A stretch of 64,000 nt of DNA from Maribacter hydrothermalis (GTDB lineage Bacteria; Bacteroidota; Bacteroidia; Flavobacteriales; Flavobacteriaceae): positions 3,100,001 through 3,164,000 of the forward strand of contig NZ_CP018760.1 of NCBI RefSeq assembly GCF_001913155.1, in the 5' to 3' direction. The notes below the pieces were generated by a model. The model was not told the DNA's origin. It worked only from the letters and a program-made list of their open reading frames with translations, and searched no databases. The translations under genes were made by a program, and so were the position numbers. The first letter of the stretch is position 1. Each line of letters opens with the position of its first letter. This document shows positions 1-8,372 of this stretch, one piece after another.

Positions 1-800
1 TCACTTACTAAAAACTTACCGGGCTCAAATGCCAAGGTTAAATCTTTACCGTATTCTTTGCAAAATTCGTTAAAACGGGTGCTTAATTTTTTTCCTAATT
101 CTTCTATATTGGTTTCGATATCCCCATCTTTATAAGGAACTTTAAAACCGCTACCAAAATCTATAAAGTCAAGGTTTTTGAAATTACGTGCGGTATCAAA
201 TAATATTTCAGAAGCATATAGGAATACATCAATATCTAAAATATCACTACCAGTATGCATATGAATACCATTGATATTCATTTTAGTCAATTCTACTATA
301 CGCAGTAAATGAGGAATCTGATGAATACTGATGCCGAATTTAGAATCAATATGTCCTACAGAAATATTAGAATTTCCTCCTGCCATTACATGCGGATTAA
401 TTCGTATACAAACGGGTATTTTTGGGTGCTTACTTCCAAATTGCTCTAGAATAGATAGGTTATCAATATTAATACGCACCCCTAATTTAGAAGCAGCTTC
501 AATTTCTTCAAGAGAAACGCCGTTAGGTGTAAATATGATTGATTCCGGTTTAAATCCAGCAAGCAATCCAAGTTGTACTTCTTGGATAGAAACCGTATCT
601 AATCCGCTTCCCAAACTATTCATTAGCCTTAAGATGGTAATATTAGAAAGGGCCTTGGCAGCATAATTTAGTTTCAATTTTTTTACTGAACTAAATGCTT
701 TTGTTAATCTATTGAATTGTGAAATTATTTTTTCAGAGTCATAGACATAAACCGGATCTCCATAGGTTTTTGCTATTTGTAACAAATCCTCATTTTTCAT
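1..800 (-). CDS. lysA: Diaminopimelate decarboxylase, C-terminus cut by window edge
   Basis: Decarboxylates meso-diaminopimelate to L-lysine, the last step of lysine synthesis, in the cytoplasm with PLP. I translated it from the minus strand; the frame is open from the ATG at 800 to base 1, giving about 266 residues. The PLP-binding lysine lies in YAAKALSN near residue 49. HIDSKFGIS, the glycine-rich GSGFKVPY and EPGKFLVS follow in the order expected of fold-III decarboxylases. The rest of the barrel and the C-terminal beta domain lie outside the window. A TANNTTTG-type promoter sits 45 bases upstream. It is transcribed divergently from the LON-domain gene at 950. Confidence 0.93.
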   Translation of the reverse strand, partial: MKNEDLLQIAKTYGDPVYVYDSEKIISQFNRLTKAFSSVKKLKLNYAAKALSNITILRLMNSLGSGLDTVSIQEVQLGLLAGFKPESIIFTPNGVSLEEIEAASKLGVRINIDNLSILEQFGSKHPKIPVCIRINPHVMAGGNSNISVGHIDSKFGISIHQIPHLLRIVELTKMNINGIHMHTGSDILDIDVFLYASEILFDTARNFKNLDFIDFGSGFKVPYKDGDIETNIEELGKKLSTRFNEFCKEYGKDLTLAFEPGKFLVS

Positions 801-844
801 ACTATACTATTTTATACAAAGTTACTTTTCTAAATGGATCGTAG

Positions 845-852
845 CAAAAATA
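845..852 (-). promoter_or_regulatory. Bacteroidota -7 promoter element for lysA
   Basis: The minus strand reads TATTTTTG, matching TANNTTTG, the -7 element of the primary sigma factor in Bacteroidota. It lies about 45 bases upstream of the lysA ATG. A -33 TTG is not clearly placed, so this is a motif-level call. Confidence 0.5.
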
Positions 853-949
853 ATCACATAAAAACAGTAAAAATAACAAAATGTGATATTTATAACAATC
901 GATGTTATTTTCTTTTGGCGTAATTAAAAGTCCTTCGTAATTTTATGAC

Positions 950-1588
950 ATGAAAATACCTTTATTTCCATTACAGTCTATTTTTTTTCCTGGTGAAACC
1001 GTTCCTCTGCATATTTTTGAAGACCGCTATAAGCAATTAATAAATGACTGTAGAGAAGAGGGCATTACTTTCGGCATCCCTGTTTTTATTAATAATAAAA
1101 TGGAGTATGGTGTTGAGGTTCAGTTAGTAGAAGTAGTAAATACTTATGATACTGGCGAAATGGATGTGGTTTGCGTTGCAAGACAAGTTTTTAGACTTTT
1201 GACTTTCGAGCGTACTGTACCTGGTAAACTTTACGCTGGTGGAATTGTAAAGCTAGTGGAATATGACTATGAAGCGACCATAGAAAAAAAACAGACTATT
1301 ATAAATGGCATACAACAACTTTATGCTATCATGGAGGTTCCTTTTAAAAAACTAAATGTACATGAATTCAATAGTTTTACTTTAGCTCATAAAATCGGAC
1401 TTTCATTTGAACAGGAATATCAGCTTTTACAGATTCCTAAAGAGAATGATCGTCTTAATTTTATAAGTATACACTTAACATCTACGATTACTGTTTTATC
1501 TGAAGTAGAACGGACCAAGAAAATAATAGAACTTAATGGACACTTTAAGAATTTTGATCCGTTAGATTTTAAAAATATAGAAGTTTAA
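950..1588 (+). CDS. LON peptidase substrate-binding domain protein
   Basis: A 212-residue protein made essentially of one LON N-terminal (substrate-binding) domain, without the AAA+ ATPase or the Ser-Lys protease of Lon itself. The start IPLFPLQSIFFPGE followed by LHIFEDRYKQL is the classic beginning of this domain. The C-terminal half is probably helical. Stand-alone LON-domain proteins are widespread in bacteria and their function is not settled; roles in protein quality control have been suggested. It has no signal peptide and is probably cytosolic. The neighbours lysA (divergent) and sucC do not suggest a role. Confidence 0.85.
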   Translation: MKIPLFPLQSIFFPGETVPLHIFEDRYKQLINDCREEGITFGIPVFINNKMEYGVEVQLVEVVNTYDTGEMDVVCVARQVFRLLTFERTVPGKLYAGGIVKLVEYDYEATIEKKQTIINGIQQLYAIMEVPFKKLNVHEFNSFTLAHKIGLSFEQEYQLLQIPKENDRLNFISIHLTSTITVLSEVERTKKIIELNGHFKNFDPLDFKNIEV

Positions 1589-1705
1589 AACTTTAAAAGG
1601 TGTAGAATTAACTTGTTTTAAAGTGTTTTTGTTGTTTTACCTAGTTAATTGGCTATGATATTTTAATTAATCACTCGTATTTTTAGATTATTACTTCCTG
1701 TTTCC

Positions 1706-1713
1706 TATTTTTG
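1706..1713 (+). promoter_or_regulatory. Bacteroidota -7 promoter element for sucC
   Basis: TATTTTTG matches TANNTTTG and ends 25 bases before the sucC ATG at 1739. No convincing -33 TTG is visible at the usual spacing. Confidence 0.5.
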
Positions 1714-1738
1714 CTTAACAATTAAAATCACCATATAT

Positions 1739-2932
1739 ATGAACCTTCACGAATATCAAGGAAAAGAGATATTAGCAAGTTTTGGGGTGCGCATCCAAAG
1801 AGGAATAGTTGCCCATAATGCAAAAGAGGCTGTTGAGGCTGCAAAGCAATTAACTGCTGAAACCGGAACTGGATGGCATGTTATTAAAGCGCAAGTACAC
1901 GCAGGTGGTCGTGGTAAAGGTGGTGGTGTAAAATTAGCCAAAAACCTTAAAGAAGTAGAAGAGATAGCAAACCAAATTATTGGTATGAACTTAATTACAC
2001 CGCAAACTTCCGCGGAAGGTAAAAAAGTTCACCAGGTATTAGTTGCAGAGGATGTATATTACCCAGGTGAAAGCGAGACTAGTGAGTTTTACATGTCTGT
2101 ATTATTAAATAGAGCTACTGGTAAGAATATGATTATGTATTCTACTGAAGGAGGTATGGATATAGAAGAGGTTGCAGAACATACACCTCATTTAATTTTT
2201 ACTGAAGAAATTGACCCAGCTACTGGACTTTTAGGTTTTCAAGCAAGAAAAATTGCTTTTAACTTAGGACTTTCTGGTACTGCGTTTAAAGAAATGACAA
2301 AATTTGTTGCTTCTTTATATAAGGCATATGTAGAAAGTGATTCTAGTATGTTCGAAATTAATCCGGTATTAAAGACATCTGATGATTTAATAATGGCTGT
2401 AGATGCTAAGGTATCTATTGATGATAATGCGCTTTACCGTAGAAAGCAATATGCAGATATGCGCGACCTAAGAGAAGAAAACCCAATTGAAGTTGAAGCA
2501 AGGGAAGTTGGTCTTAATTATGTGGATCTTGACGGTAACGTTGGTTGTATGGTTAATGGTGCAGGACTTGCAATGGCAACAATGGATTTAATTAAGATGG
2601 CAGGTGGTGAGCCAGCTAACTTCTTGGATGTTGGTGGTACGGCAGATGCTAAAAGAGTTGAAGAGGCATTTAGAATCATATTAAAAGATCCTAATGTAAA
2701 AGCTATCCTTATTAATATATTTGGTGGTATTGTACGTTGTGATCGTGTTGCACAAGGTGTTGTTGATGCATACAAGAATATGGGCGATGCAATGCAAGTA
2801 CCAATTATCGTAAGATTACAAGGGACTAATGCTGAATTAGCAAAAGAAATAATTGATAATTCTGGTTTAGCAGTACAATCTGCTGTTCAGTTTCAAGAAG
2901 CTGCCGATAAAGTAAAAGCTGTATTGGCTTAA
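1739..2932 (+). CDS. sucC: Succinyl-CoA ligase (ADP-forming) beta subunit
   Basis: Beta subunit of succinyl-CoA synthetase, which interconverts succinyl-CoA and succinate with nucleotide phosphorylation in the TCA cycle. The 397-residue length is normal for the family. The N-terminal ATP-grasp domain starts MNLHEYQGKEIL and carries the glycine-rich HAGGRGKGGGVKLA loop near residue 55. The C-terminal CoA-ligase domain contains FLDVGGTAD and the conserved NIFGGIVRCD segment. The partner sucD is not adjacent here, which is common in Bacteroidota. The gene is monocistronic, with a TANNTTTG promoter upstream and a strong hairpin terminator downstream. Confidence 0.97.
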   Translation: MNLHEYQGKEILASFGVRIQRGIVAHNAKEAVEAAKQLTAETGTGWHVIKAQVHAGGRGKGGGVKLAKNLKEVEEIANQIIGMNLITPQTSAEGKKVHQVLVAEDVYYPGESETSEFYMSVLLNRATGKNMIMYSTEGGMDIEEVAEHTPHLIFTEEIDPATGLLGFQARKIAFNLGLSGTAFKEMTKFVASLYKAYVESDSSMFEINPVLKTSDDLIMAVDAKVSIDDNALYRRKQYADMRDLREENPIEVEAREVGLNYVDLDGNVGCMVNGAGLAMATMDLIKMAGGEPANFLDVGGTADAKRVEEAFRIILKDPNVKAILINIFGGIVRCDRVAQGVVDAYKNMGDAMQVPIIVRLQGTNAELAKEIIDNSGLAVQSAVQFQEAADKVKAVLA

Positions 2933-2955
2933 GGAATTTATTAGTTTATAATAGT

Positions 2956-2987
2956 AAAAGACCATTCATTTGAATGGTCTTTTTTTG
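2956..2987 (+). terminator. Rho-independent terminator after sucC
   Basis: A 12-bp perfect stem (AAAGACCATTCA / TGAATGGTCTTT) with a 2-base spacer is followed by a run of T. It starts 25 bases after the sucC stop codon. Confidence 0.9.
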
Positions 2988-3289
2988 GTTTAATACTTTT
3001 TATAAATAATCATATGTGTTAGCAAAATTTATATTTAGTGTAAGTTATGATACGTCTAACCTATAGGTAATGTTAACTAAATGAAATAAAAGTTAAGACT
3101 AATAAAGCCTCATGAATTTCTACTTTTTTGGAAATAATTTTACAGTGTAAAAATGAAGAATTTTTATTAAAAAGATGTTAAAAGTGGAAAATACGGTAAC
3201 ATTCTTATTTTTCAGTCGTCTTTTTAATAATTCATCATCAATCAATTATTAATCAATCTTCAGTATAACTGGAGGAAAAACAAAAAGTC
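2988..3289. other. Intergenic stretch without recognisable gene
   Basis: AT-rich DNA between the sucC terminator and the small secreted protein at 3290. I see no ORF with protein-like character and no RNA-like fold. It presumably holds the promoter and leader of the gene at 3290, but no clean TANNTTTG element is visible. Confidence 0.5.
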
Positions 3290-3625
3290 ATGAGAAAATT
3301 AAGTTTAGTAGTCGTAGCTGCATTGGTACTTGCAACAGGTAATGTATTGGCAAACGATACAACGGGTGAAAACCCTACAAAGAGTCTTTCTTCGCAGATA
3401 TCAGAAATGTTATCGGAAAACAATTTTTCTGAAAGTCAAACCAATTTAACTGCTCAAGTTCGTTTTACTTTAAATAACGATGGGGAAATTGTTGTGCTTT
3501 CAGTAAATACAGATTATGAGCAAATGGAAAGGTTTGTGAAGAACAAATTAAATTACCAAAAAGTTAATTTAACCAATGTCGAGGAAGGTAAGGTGTATAC
3601 CATACCTGTGCGCGTAAAAGCTTAA
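3290..3625 (+). CDS. Small secreted protein, family not recognised
   Basis: A 111-residue protein with a clear Sec signal peptide: MRK, a hydrophobic VVVAALVLATG stretch, and a probable cut after NVLA. The mature part of about 90 residues alternates polar and hydrophobic residues, including the beta-like stretch NLTAQVRFTLNNDGEIVVLS. That stretch loosely resembles TonB C-terminal-like periplasmic domains, but this is a weak impression and I assign no function. The gene stands alone with a hairpin terminator directly after it, so it is probably its own transcript. The leader is unusually long for this genome. Confidence 0.75.
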   Translation: MRKLSLVVVAALVLATGNVLANDTTGENPTKSLSSQISEMLSENNFSESQTNLTAQVRFTLNNDGEIVVLSVNTDYEQMERFVKNKLNYQKVNLTNVEEGKVYTIPVRVKA

Positions 3626-3647
3626 ATTAGTTTTAGTGTAGTTGATG

Positions 3648-3680
3648 AAATCCTAATATACAACATGTATATTAGGATTT
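3648..3680 (+). terminator. Terminator hairpin after the small secreted protein gene
   Basis: A 13-bp perfect stem (AAATCCTAATATA / TATATTAGGATTT) around a 7-base loop, followed by T residues on the plus strand. The stop codon of the convergent gene ending at 3672 lies inside the 3' arm. Confidence 0.85.
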
Positions 3681-4073
3681 TTTCTTGTTTTTATATTTTA
3701 CTGAAGAAAGTGCGTTGTCAACCTTTTTTAATTGTTTGCTTTTAAAGTCACCTTTGTAATCTCTTTTCTCACCAGTCTTAGGGCGATTTTTTGGTTTCGG
3801 TTTTGGCATGGCGGATGTATTACCTAGAAGAACTTCACCTGGGTTTTTTGGATTATCTTTAGTTCCTCTTAAATGAAGTACCAAACCGTTTAAAAAATTA
3901 CGCAAAACTTGATCGCCGCATTCCATATAATTAGGATGATCTTCTTTTCTAAAAAAAGCACCCAATTCACTCTTAGAAATTTTAAAATCAACTAACTGTA
4001 GAATATCAACAATGTCATCATCTCTGAACTTTAATGCTACTCTAAGTTTTTTAAATATATCATTATTAGTCAT
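3672..4073 (-). CDS. DUF1456 (YehS-like) protein, single-copy form
   Basis: Conserved cytosolic protein of unknown function in the DUF1456/YehS family. Residues 1-70 form one DUF1456 unit: MTNNDIFKKLRVALKF, then a FFRKEDHPNY segment and CGDQVLRNFLNGL. From memory, E. coli YehS has two such units. Here the second is missing and is replaced by a basic tail of about 60 residues rich in Lys, Arg and Pro, which could bind nucleic acid (inference). The stop codon lies inside the terminator hairpin of the convergent upstream gene. There is no informative neighbour. Confidence 0.85.
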   Translation of the reverse strand: MTNNDIFKKLRVALKFRDDDIVDILQLVDFKISKSELGAFFRKEDHPNYMECGDQVLRNFLNGLVLHLRGTKDNPKNPGEVLLGNTSAMPKPKPKNRPKTGEKRDYKGDFKSKQLKKVDNALSSVKYKNKKKS

Positions 4074-4337
4074 ACACTAAATTTAAGGATTGCAAGGTAT
4101 TATAAAAATATTTACGCATTGTTTTACGAACGGTTTATTTGAACTAGGTAAGCCTATTTCTTCTGTATTTAGCATTATTAGAGTTATTGCAAGAACTAGT
4201 AAAAGCACTATGTTTTTTGTAAAAACAACTATTTTTAAAAGTTTAAATTAAGTTATATCAAGTAAAGAAGTCATTAAAAATACGATTGTTTATAATTTAG
4301 AGTTATTATAATGTAATTCAAAGTATTACAAGTTAAT

Positions 4338-4739
4338 ATGCCGACTGAAAAAGAAAAACTTAGTATTTTATCGGAAATGATTGGGTTTGCGAAAGTCAAT
4401 AATGAGGTTAAGCAATCTGAATATGATTTTCTGTTTTCCGTTGCGCAGCAATTAGAAGTGTCGAAAAAAACTTTTGATAGCTTATTTACAAGCAGTGTCA
4501 AGCATATTATTCCCAAATCACAGTCCGATCGCATTGTTCAGTTTCATAGACTTTTATTATTGATGAATATTGACAATAAGCAAGAAATGATTGAAATAAA
4601 GCGAATTCATGATATTGGCTTAAAAATGGGTTTGCCACCAGGGGCTATTCAGCAGGTACTGGCAATCATGCACAAATATCCCGATAAAATTGTACCGCCA
4701 GATGTATTAATTACCATATTTAATGCTCATTACAATTAA
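4338..4739 (+). CDS. TerB-like helical protein
   Basis: A 133-residue all-helical acidic and leucine-rich protein resembling the TerB (tellurite-resistance / DjlA N-terminal) fold: KLSILSEMIGFAKVNNEVKQ, then EYDFLFSVAQQLEVS, with the helix pattern seen in small flavobacterial TerB-like proteins. There is no signal peptide or membrane segment. In this fold acidic residues of the first helices can bind metal, but the function of stand-alone copies is unknown. The gene converges on the DUF2254 gene, and their stop codons overlap by four bases. Assignment to TerB is moderate; the ORF itself looks real. Confidence 0.65.
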   Translation: MPTEKEKLSILSEMIGFAKVNNEVKQSEYDFLFSVAQQLEVSKKTFDSLFTSSVKHIIPKSQSDRIVQFHRLLLLMNIDNKQEMIEIKRIHDIGLKMGLPPGAIQQVLAIMHKYPDKIVPPDVLITIFNAHYN

Positions 4740-6004
4740 GACCAGGAGATGAATTCAGAATCAAGTTTAGATAAATCCCTTTTATTTTCAATATTTAATT
4801 TTGCGTCTTTTCTTAATTGCTCAATTTCTGTTTCAATTTCTTTCAATTGATTAGAATTTATAACATGTGCGGTCAATGTTTTAAGCATATACAGTAATTT
4901 TCGCATTACGGTTATATCATGTTTACAGTATTGTCGGTAAGTTGCCATTACATTAAAAAGTACTTCAGGAAATTTTACACATTTAATTTGAACCCAATTT
5001 GTACCGTGATTATCTGTTAGGTATTCAAATTCAGCTTTTTTCATCAAGTCAATAAAAAGTGTAGTTAAATAATCAATAGTATTTAATGCTGTTCCCGGGT
5101 CATTAATACCAGGAGACATTGCTTTAACTCCAATTTCTGAAATTTGTCTAAATCCATACATATAGTTTTCACCTACTAGTTCTTCGTGACTAAATAATAA
5201 AGTGTCCATTATTTCTTCAATTAATTTTTTGTCAATAGGCTTTTCAGCTAAAAAAGCAATTGTACCATCTAAAATAAATTGTCCTTTAAATAATTGCACT
5301 AAAATTTTGGTTTCATTTTTTATACAAAGTTTTAATAAGTCGGCATTTAATATTCCATAGAAATATCCAGATTTAGTTATTTCATACGCATGCCAATGTG
5401 TGGTTTCTGAGAATGAAAGTGTTTTCTCCTCTTGTTGTTCCACTATATTTTCTATTTCAATAGTTGTTCTTCTCTTAATTTTTAAAAGAATATTACCAAC
5501 TTGTATGGTTTGTGAAATGTGATGAATGAAATATATAAAAGCAGCTAGGCACAAAACAGTTAGTATAATGCCTGTTAAAACTGAAAACCCAGGTGTTTGA
5601 TACGAATTTTCCGTGGGTTCTATGGAAATTAAAATAAAGATATTATAAAGGATAGTTCCTATATAAAGACCAAGCACTATTTGATGCTTTTCGTCTGATA
5701 TGATACCAGGCAATACCCTAGGAGAAAAATTGCTTGATGCTTGATTTAAGAGGACCATCACCATAGAAAAACTAAATACAGTTAATGAAATTAAACCGCC
5801 AATTAAGGTGCTAAGTATTGTTTTGGCAGTGTCGGTGTCGTCTATGACTAGACTAGGTGCAACTTTAATTAAACTTGCGGATATATTTAATTGCTCTAGA
5901 TAAATCATGAGAAATGCAAAAGCTAATCCTGTAACAGAAATTAGTGTAGGGAAAAAAGCAATTTTTGTTCTTAAGTGATAAAAGAAATCCGTAAGTCTGT
6001 TCAT
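4736..6004 (-). CDS. DUF2254 family inner-membrane protein
   Basis: A 422-residue membrane protein matching DUF2254. The N-terminal half has about four hydrophobic spans, near residues 15-35, 60-85, 108-130 and 140-165. The conserved VFSFSMVMVLLNQASSNFSP region lies between spans 2 and 3. The C-terminal half is soluble and includes GVKAMSPGINDPGTA, the most conserved part of the family. Function is unknown; its shape suggests a channel or transporter-like protein with a cytosolic domain. It converges on the TerB-like gene with overlapping stops, so the two may limit each other's read-through. Confidence 0.88.
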   Translation of the reverse strand: MNRLTDFFYHLRTKIAFFPTLISVTGLAFAFLMIYLEQLNISASLIKVAPSLVIDDTDTAKTILSTLIGGLISLTVFSFSMVMVLLNQASSNFSPRVLPGIISDEKHQIVLGLYIGTILYNIFILISIEPTENSYQTPGFSVLTGIILTVLCLAAFIYFIHHISQTIQVGNILLKIKRRTTIEIENIVEQQEEKTLSFSETTHWHAYEITKSGYFYGILNADLLKLCIKNETKILVQLFKGQFILDGTIAFLAEKPIDKKLIEEIMDTLLFSHEELVGENYMYGFRQISEIGVKAMSPGINDPGTALNTIDYLTTLFIDLMKKAEFEYLTDNHGTNWVQIKCVKFPEVLFNVMATYRQYCKHDITVMRKLLYMLKTLTAHVINSNQLKEIETEIEQLRKDAKLNIENKRDLSKLDSEFISWS

Positions 6005-6208
6005 AGTTATGGCTCTGTCATAAAGCTAGTTAATGTGTTCTCGGTAAAAGGAGTTATTAAACACAATTTGTATCTCAAAACACGGTAAAGTGACAAAATG
6101 TCCTACATAATAAGGTTGAACATGTCATATTGTCGTTTTATTTTGTGTGGTACATAAATTGTTCTATTCCTATCAGCAATTAAAATTAATTAATTAAAAC
6201 ATATAATT

Positions 6209-6634
6209 ATGAGCATGATTAAGAGAAATGAAGTGGTATTTCCAGCATTTATGAACGATTTGTTTAAACCAGATTGGTTTGGAGGTTTAGAAAATACACG
6301 TGCTTCGGTACCATCGGTAAATATTAAAGAAAACGAAAAAGATTTTGAATTAGAACTTTTTGTGCCTGGTAGGTTAAAGGATGATTTTATTGTTGAAATA
6401 GATAATTCTTTACTTACAATTTCAGCGGATGTAAAACAGGAAAACGAAGAAATTAAAGAGAATTTTACGCGTAAAGAGTTTACAATTTCCTCTTTTAAAA
6501 GAGCATTTACTTTACCAGATACGGTTGCTACAGATAAAATTGAAGTAACATATGAAGGTGGAATTCTAAAATTTAATTTGCCAAAAAAAGAAGAGGCGTT
6601 ACCAAAGCCAAAAAGAAGGATTGAGTTGAGTTAA
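6209..6634 (+). CDS. Small heat shock protein Hsp20 / alpha-crystallin
   Basis: ATP-independent holdase that binds unfolding proteins in the cytoplasm. The 141-residue length is typical. The alpha-crystallin domain spans about residues 30-130, with the conserved block YEGGILKFNLPKKE near the end. The short C-terminal tail is basic. The gene stands alone and is followed by a strong hairpin terminator. Heat regulation is likely from the family, but no operator such as CIRCE is visible upstream. Confidence 0.95.
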   Translation: MSMIKRNEVVFPAFMNDLFKPDWFGGLENTRASVPSVNIKENEKDFELELFVPGRLKDDFIVEIDNSLLTISADVKQENEEIKENFTRKEFTISSFKRAFTLPDTVATDKIEVTYEGGILKFNLPKKEEALPKPKRRIELS

Positions 6635-6680
6635 ACTTGGTAGATTAAGTTTTTTTAGGTTGGTTAGTGTTGTTTAGTTG

Positions 6681-6710
6681 AGTGCCTTGAGAAATCAAGG
6701 CACTTTTTTA
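6681..6710 (+). terminator. Terminator after the hsp20 gene
   Basis: A 10-bp perfect stem AGTGCCTTGA / TCAAGGCACT with a GAAA tetraloop and a T run on the plus strand. The stop codon of the convergent peptidase gene sits at the end of the T run. Confidence 0.9.
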
Positions 6711-8234
6711 TGGTAATGGTTCGGTTAAAATTGCTAAACATGACAGTATGCCTTCTCTATAATTTCCTAGACGCAAATTTTCATCTGGTCCGTGTATGTT
6801 GTTATCTGGGTTTGGAATTCTAACAGATACGGCAGGAGTATTTAAACTTTTAATAAAAGGAGCCATAGGTTGTGAGCCGCCTGTTGTTCTCATATTTATT
6901 ATACGTTCACCAAAAACTCTTGCTAATGCATTATTTAAGAACAGACCTATAGAGCTATTCATGTCTGTTCTAAAAGGTTTAGAGCCTATTCTGTAGGTTA
7001 GGGAGGCTAATTTCTTATTCACAGCTCTTTCTGCGTTGCTAGGTACTGAATCTACTAAATAATAACCTTGTTCGGCAATATGGTTTCGTAGGAGCTCTAA
7101 TTGCCTTTCCGCAGGGGTTTCCGGCACTAGTCTCATGTCAAGCTCAATGATAACTTCTTCGGGAATTAATGTGCGTACCTCTTTACCTGTCCAGCCAGCT
7201 TTAAGGCCTCTTATATTTAAACTAGGGAATTGTAATGCTTCTTGGTAGGTAGATGCCACTTCTTCGGGTTTTAATATACCTAGTCTATTATTTAGACTAT
7301 CGTTATTTTCTGGTATTAAAGCTAAAAGTTGTTTGTCGCGTTCTGTTAGGATTACTCCGTCATAAAAACCTGGTATTTGTACTATGCCTTTATCGTCTTT
7401 TAAGCTACTTATTAATCGGGCTGCCTCAAAAACTGGATTGGGTGCGTAATTTCCGTATTGACCACTATGGAGCGCATTTTTAGGTCCAAATACTTTTATG
7501 GTAGCGGTTACAATTCCACGAGCTCCATAGGTTAGGGTTGGTAAATTTGAAAGGTGTCTGGTGCCATCCATAATTAATAGCATGTCTGCTTCTAATAAAT
7601 TTTTATTTTCTAAAACTGCTTTTGGTAAATCAGGAGAACCTAGTTCTTCCTGAAAATCCATAATTACTTTTATGTTGTATTTCGGATTTATGTTTTGCTC
7701 TTGTAAAATTTGTAGCGCTGAAATTAAAGACATTGCCGGTCCTTTAGAATCGGATGCGGAACGTGCAAAAATTCTCCAGTTATCATCAAAATTATTTTGG
7801 GCAGAATCAACTTGTATGGAGTTCCAAATTCCATTTTTATTTTCTTTAATTACCGGAATAAAAGGGTCTGTTTGTGACCATGCTTTTTGATCTACAGGTT
7901 GTCCATCTATTTGTAAATAAAAGAGAATGCTTTTGTAATTTTTTCTATATATTTTTTCGGCAAAAAGTAGGGGAGCTCCAGCTGTTTTTATGGTCTGTGT
8001 TTTGAAATTTAATTCTTCAAAAACACTATCGCACCATTGCTTATTTTTATCTACTTGTTCATCGTAATTCCCATCGTTTTGTAGTTTCAAAAAATGGCGT
8101 AAATTCGTAAAAGCTTCTTTGAATTTTTTGTCGGTTAGCGCTGTTAATTCTTCCCTATTTAATGTTTGTGAATAACTTAAAGCGCTGCTAGTAAAAAGAA
8201 AAATGAGTATTGCTAAAACCTTCCATTTTTTCAT
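6708..8234 (-). CDS. Secreted M20-family metallopeptidase-like protein with altered HxD motif
   Basis: A 508-residue exported protein (signal peptide 1-22, ending SALSYSQ) of the M20/M25/M40 zinc peptidase family. The catalytic domain keeps the bridging Asp of RSASDSKGP (D162), the acidic pair of QEELGSP (E196/E197), and HSGQYGNYAPNP of the dimerisation domain. HGPDENLRL with the last His ligand lies near the C-terminus. The usual GHxDVQP motif reads LQIDGQP around Q108-D110, so the first metal-binding His is Gln. Activity may be altered, or this may be a subfamily hallmark. It converges on hsp20. The substrate is unknown, probably di- or oligopeptides in the periplasm. Confidence 0.88.
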   Translation of the reverse strand: MKKWKVLAILIFLFTSSALSYSQTLNREELTALTDKKFKEAFTNLRHFLKLQNDGNYDEQVDKNKQWCDSVFEELNFKTQTIKTAGAPLLFAEKIYRKNYKSILFYLQIDGQPVDQKAWSQTDPFIPVIKENKNGIWNSIQVDSAQNNFDDNWRIFARSASDSKGPAMSLISALQILQEQNINPKYNIKVIMDFQEELGSPDLPKAVLENKNLLEADMLLIMDGTRHLSNLPTLTYGARGIVTATIKVFGPKNALHSGQYGNYAPNPVFEAARLISSLKDDKGIVQIPGFYDGVILTERDKQLLALIPENNDSLNNRLGILKPEEVASTYQEALQFPSLNIRGLKAGWTGKEVRTLIPEEVIIELDMRLVPETPAERQLELLRNHIAEQGYYLVDSVPSNAERAVNKKLASLTYRIGSKPFRTDMNSSIGLFLNNALARVFGERIINMRTTGGSQPMAPFIKSLNTPAVSVRIPNPDNNIHGPDENLRLGNYREGILSCLAILTEPLP

Positions 8235-8372
8235 ATATATATTGATTTTACATGTTTTAGTCTTGTCTAAAAATAATAATTAATATTCTTTTAACCAGTC
8301 TGTTATGTGTTTTTAAGTTAAGTTTTGGTTGTAATGTAGGTGATTTTTTAGAAATTGTAAATAAAACCAACT

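Noticed and set aside
331-666. Plus-strand ORF of 111 residues
   Set aside because: Antisense to the lysA coding sequence, which has clear family motifs.
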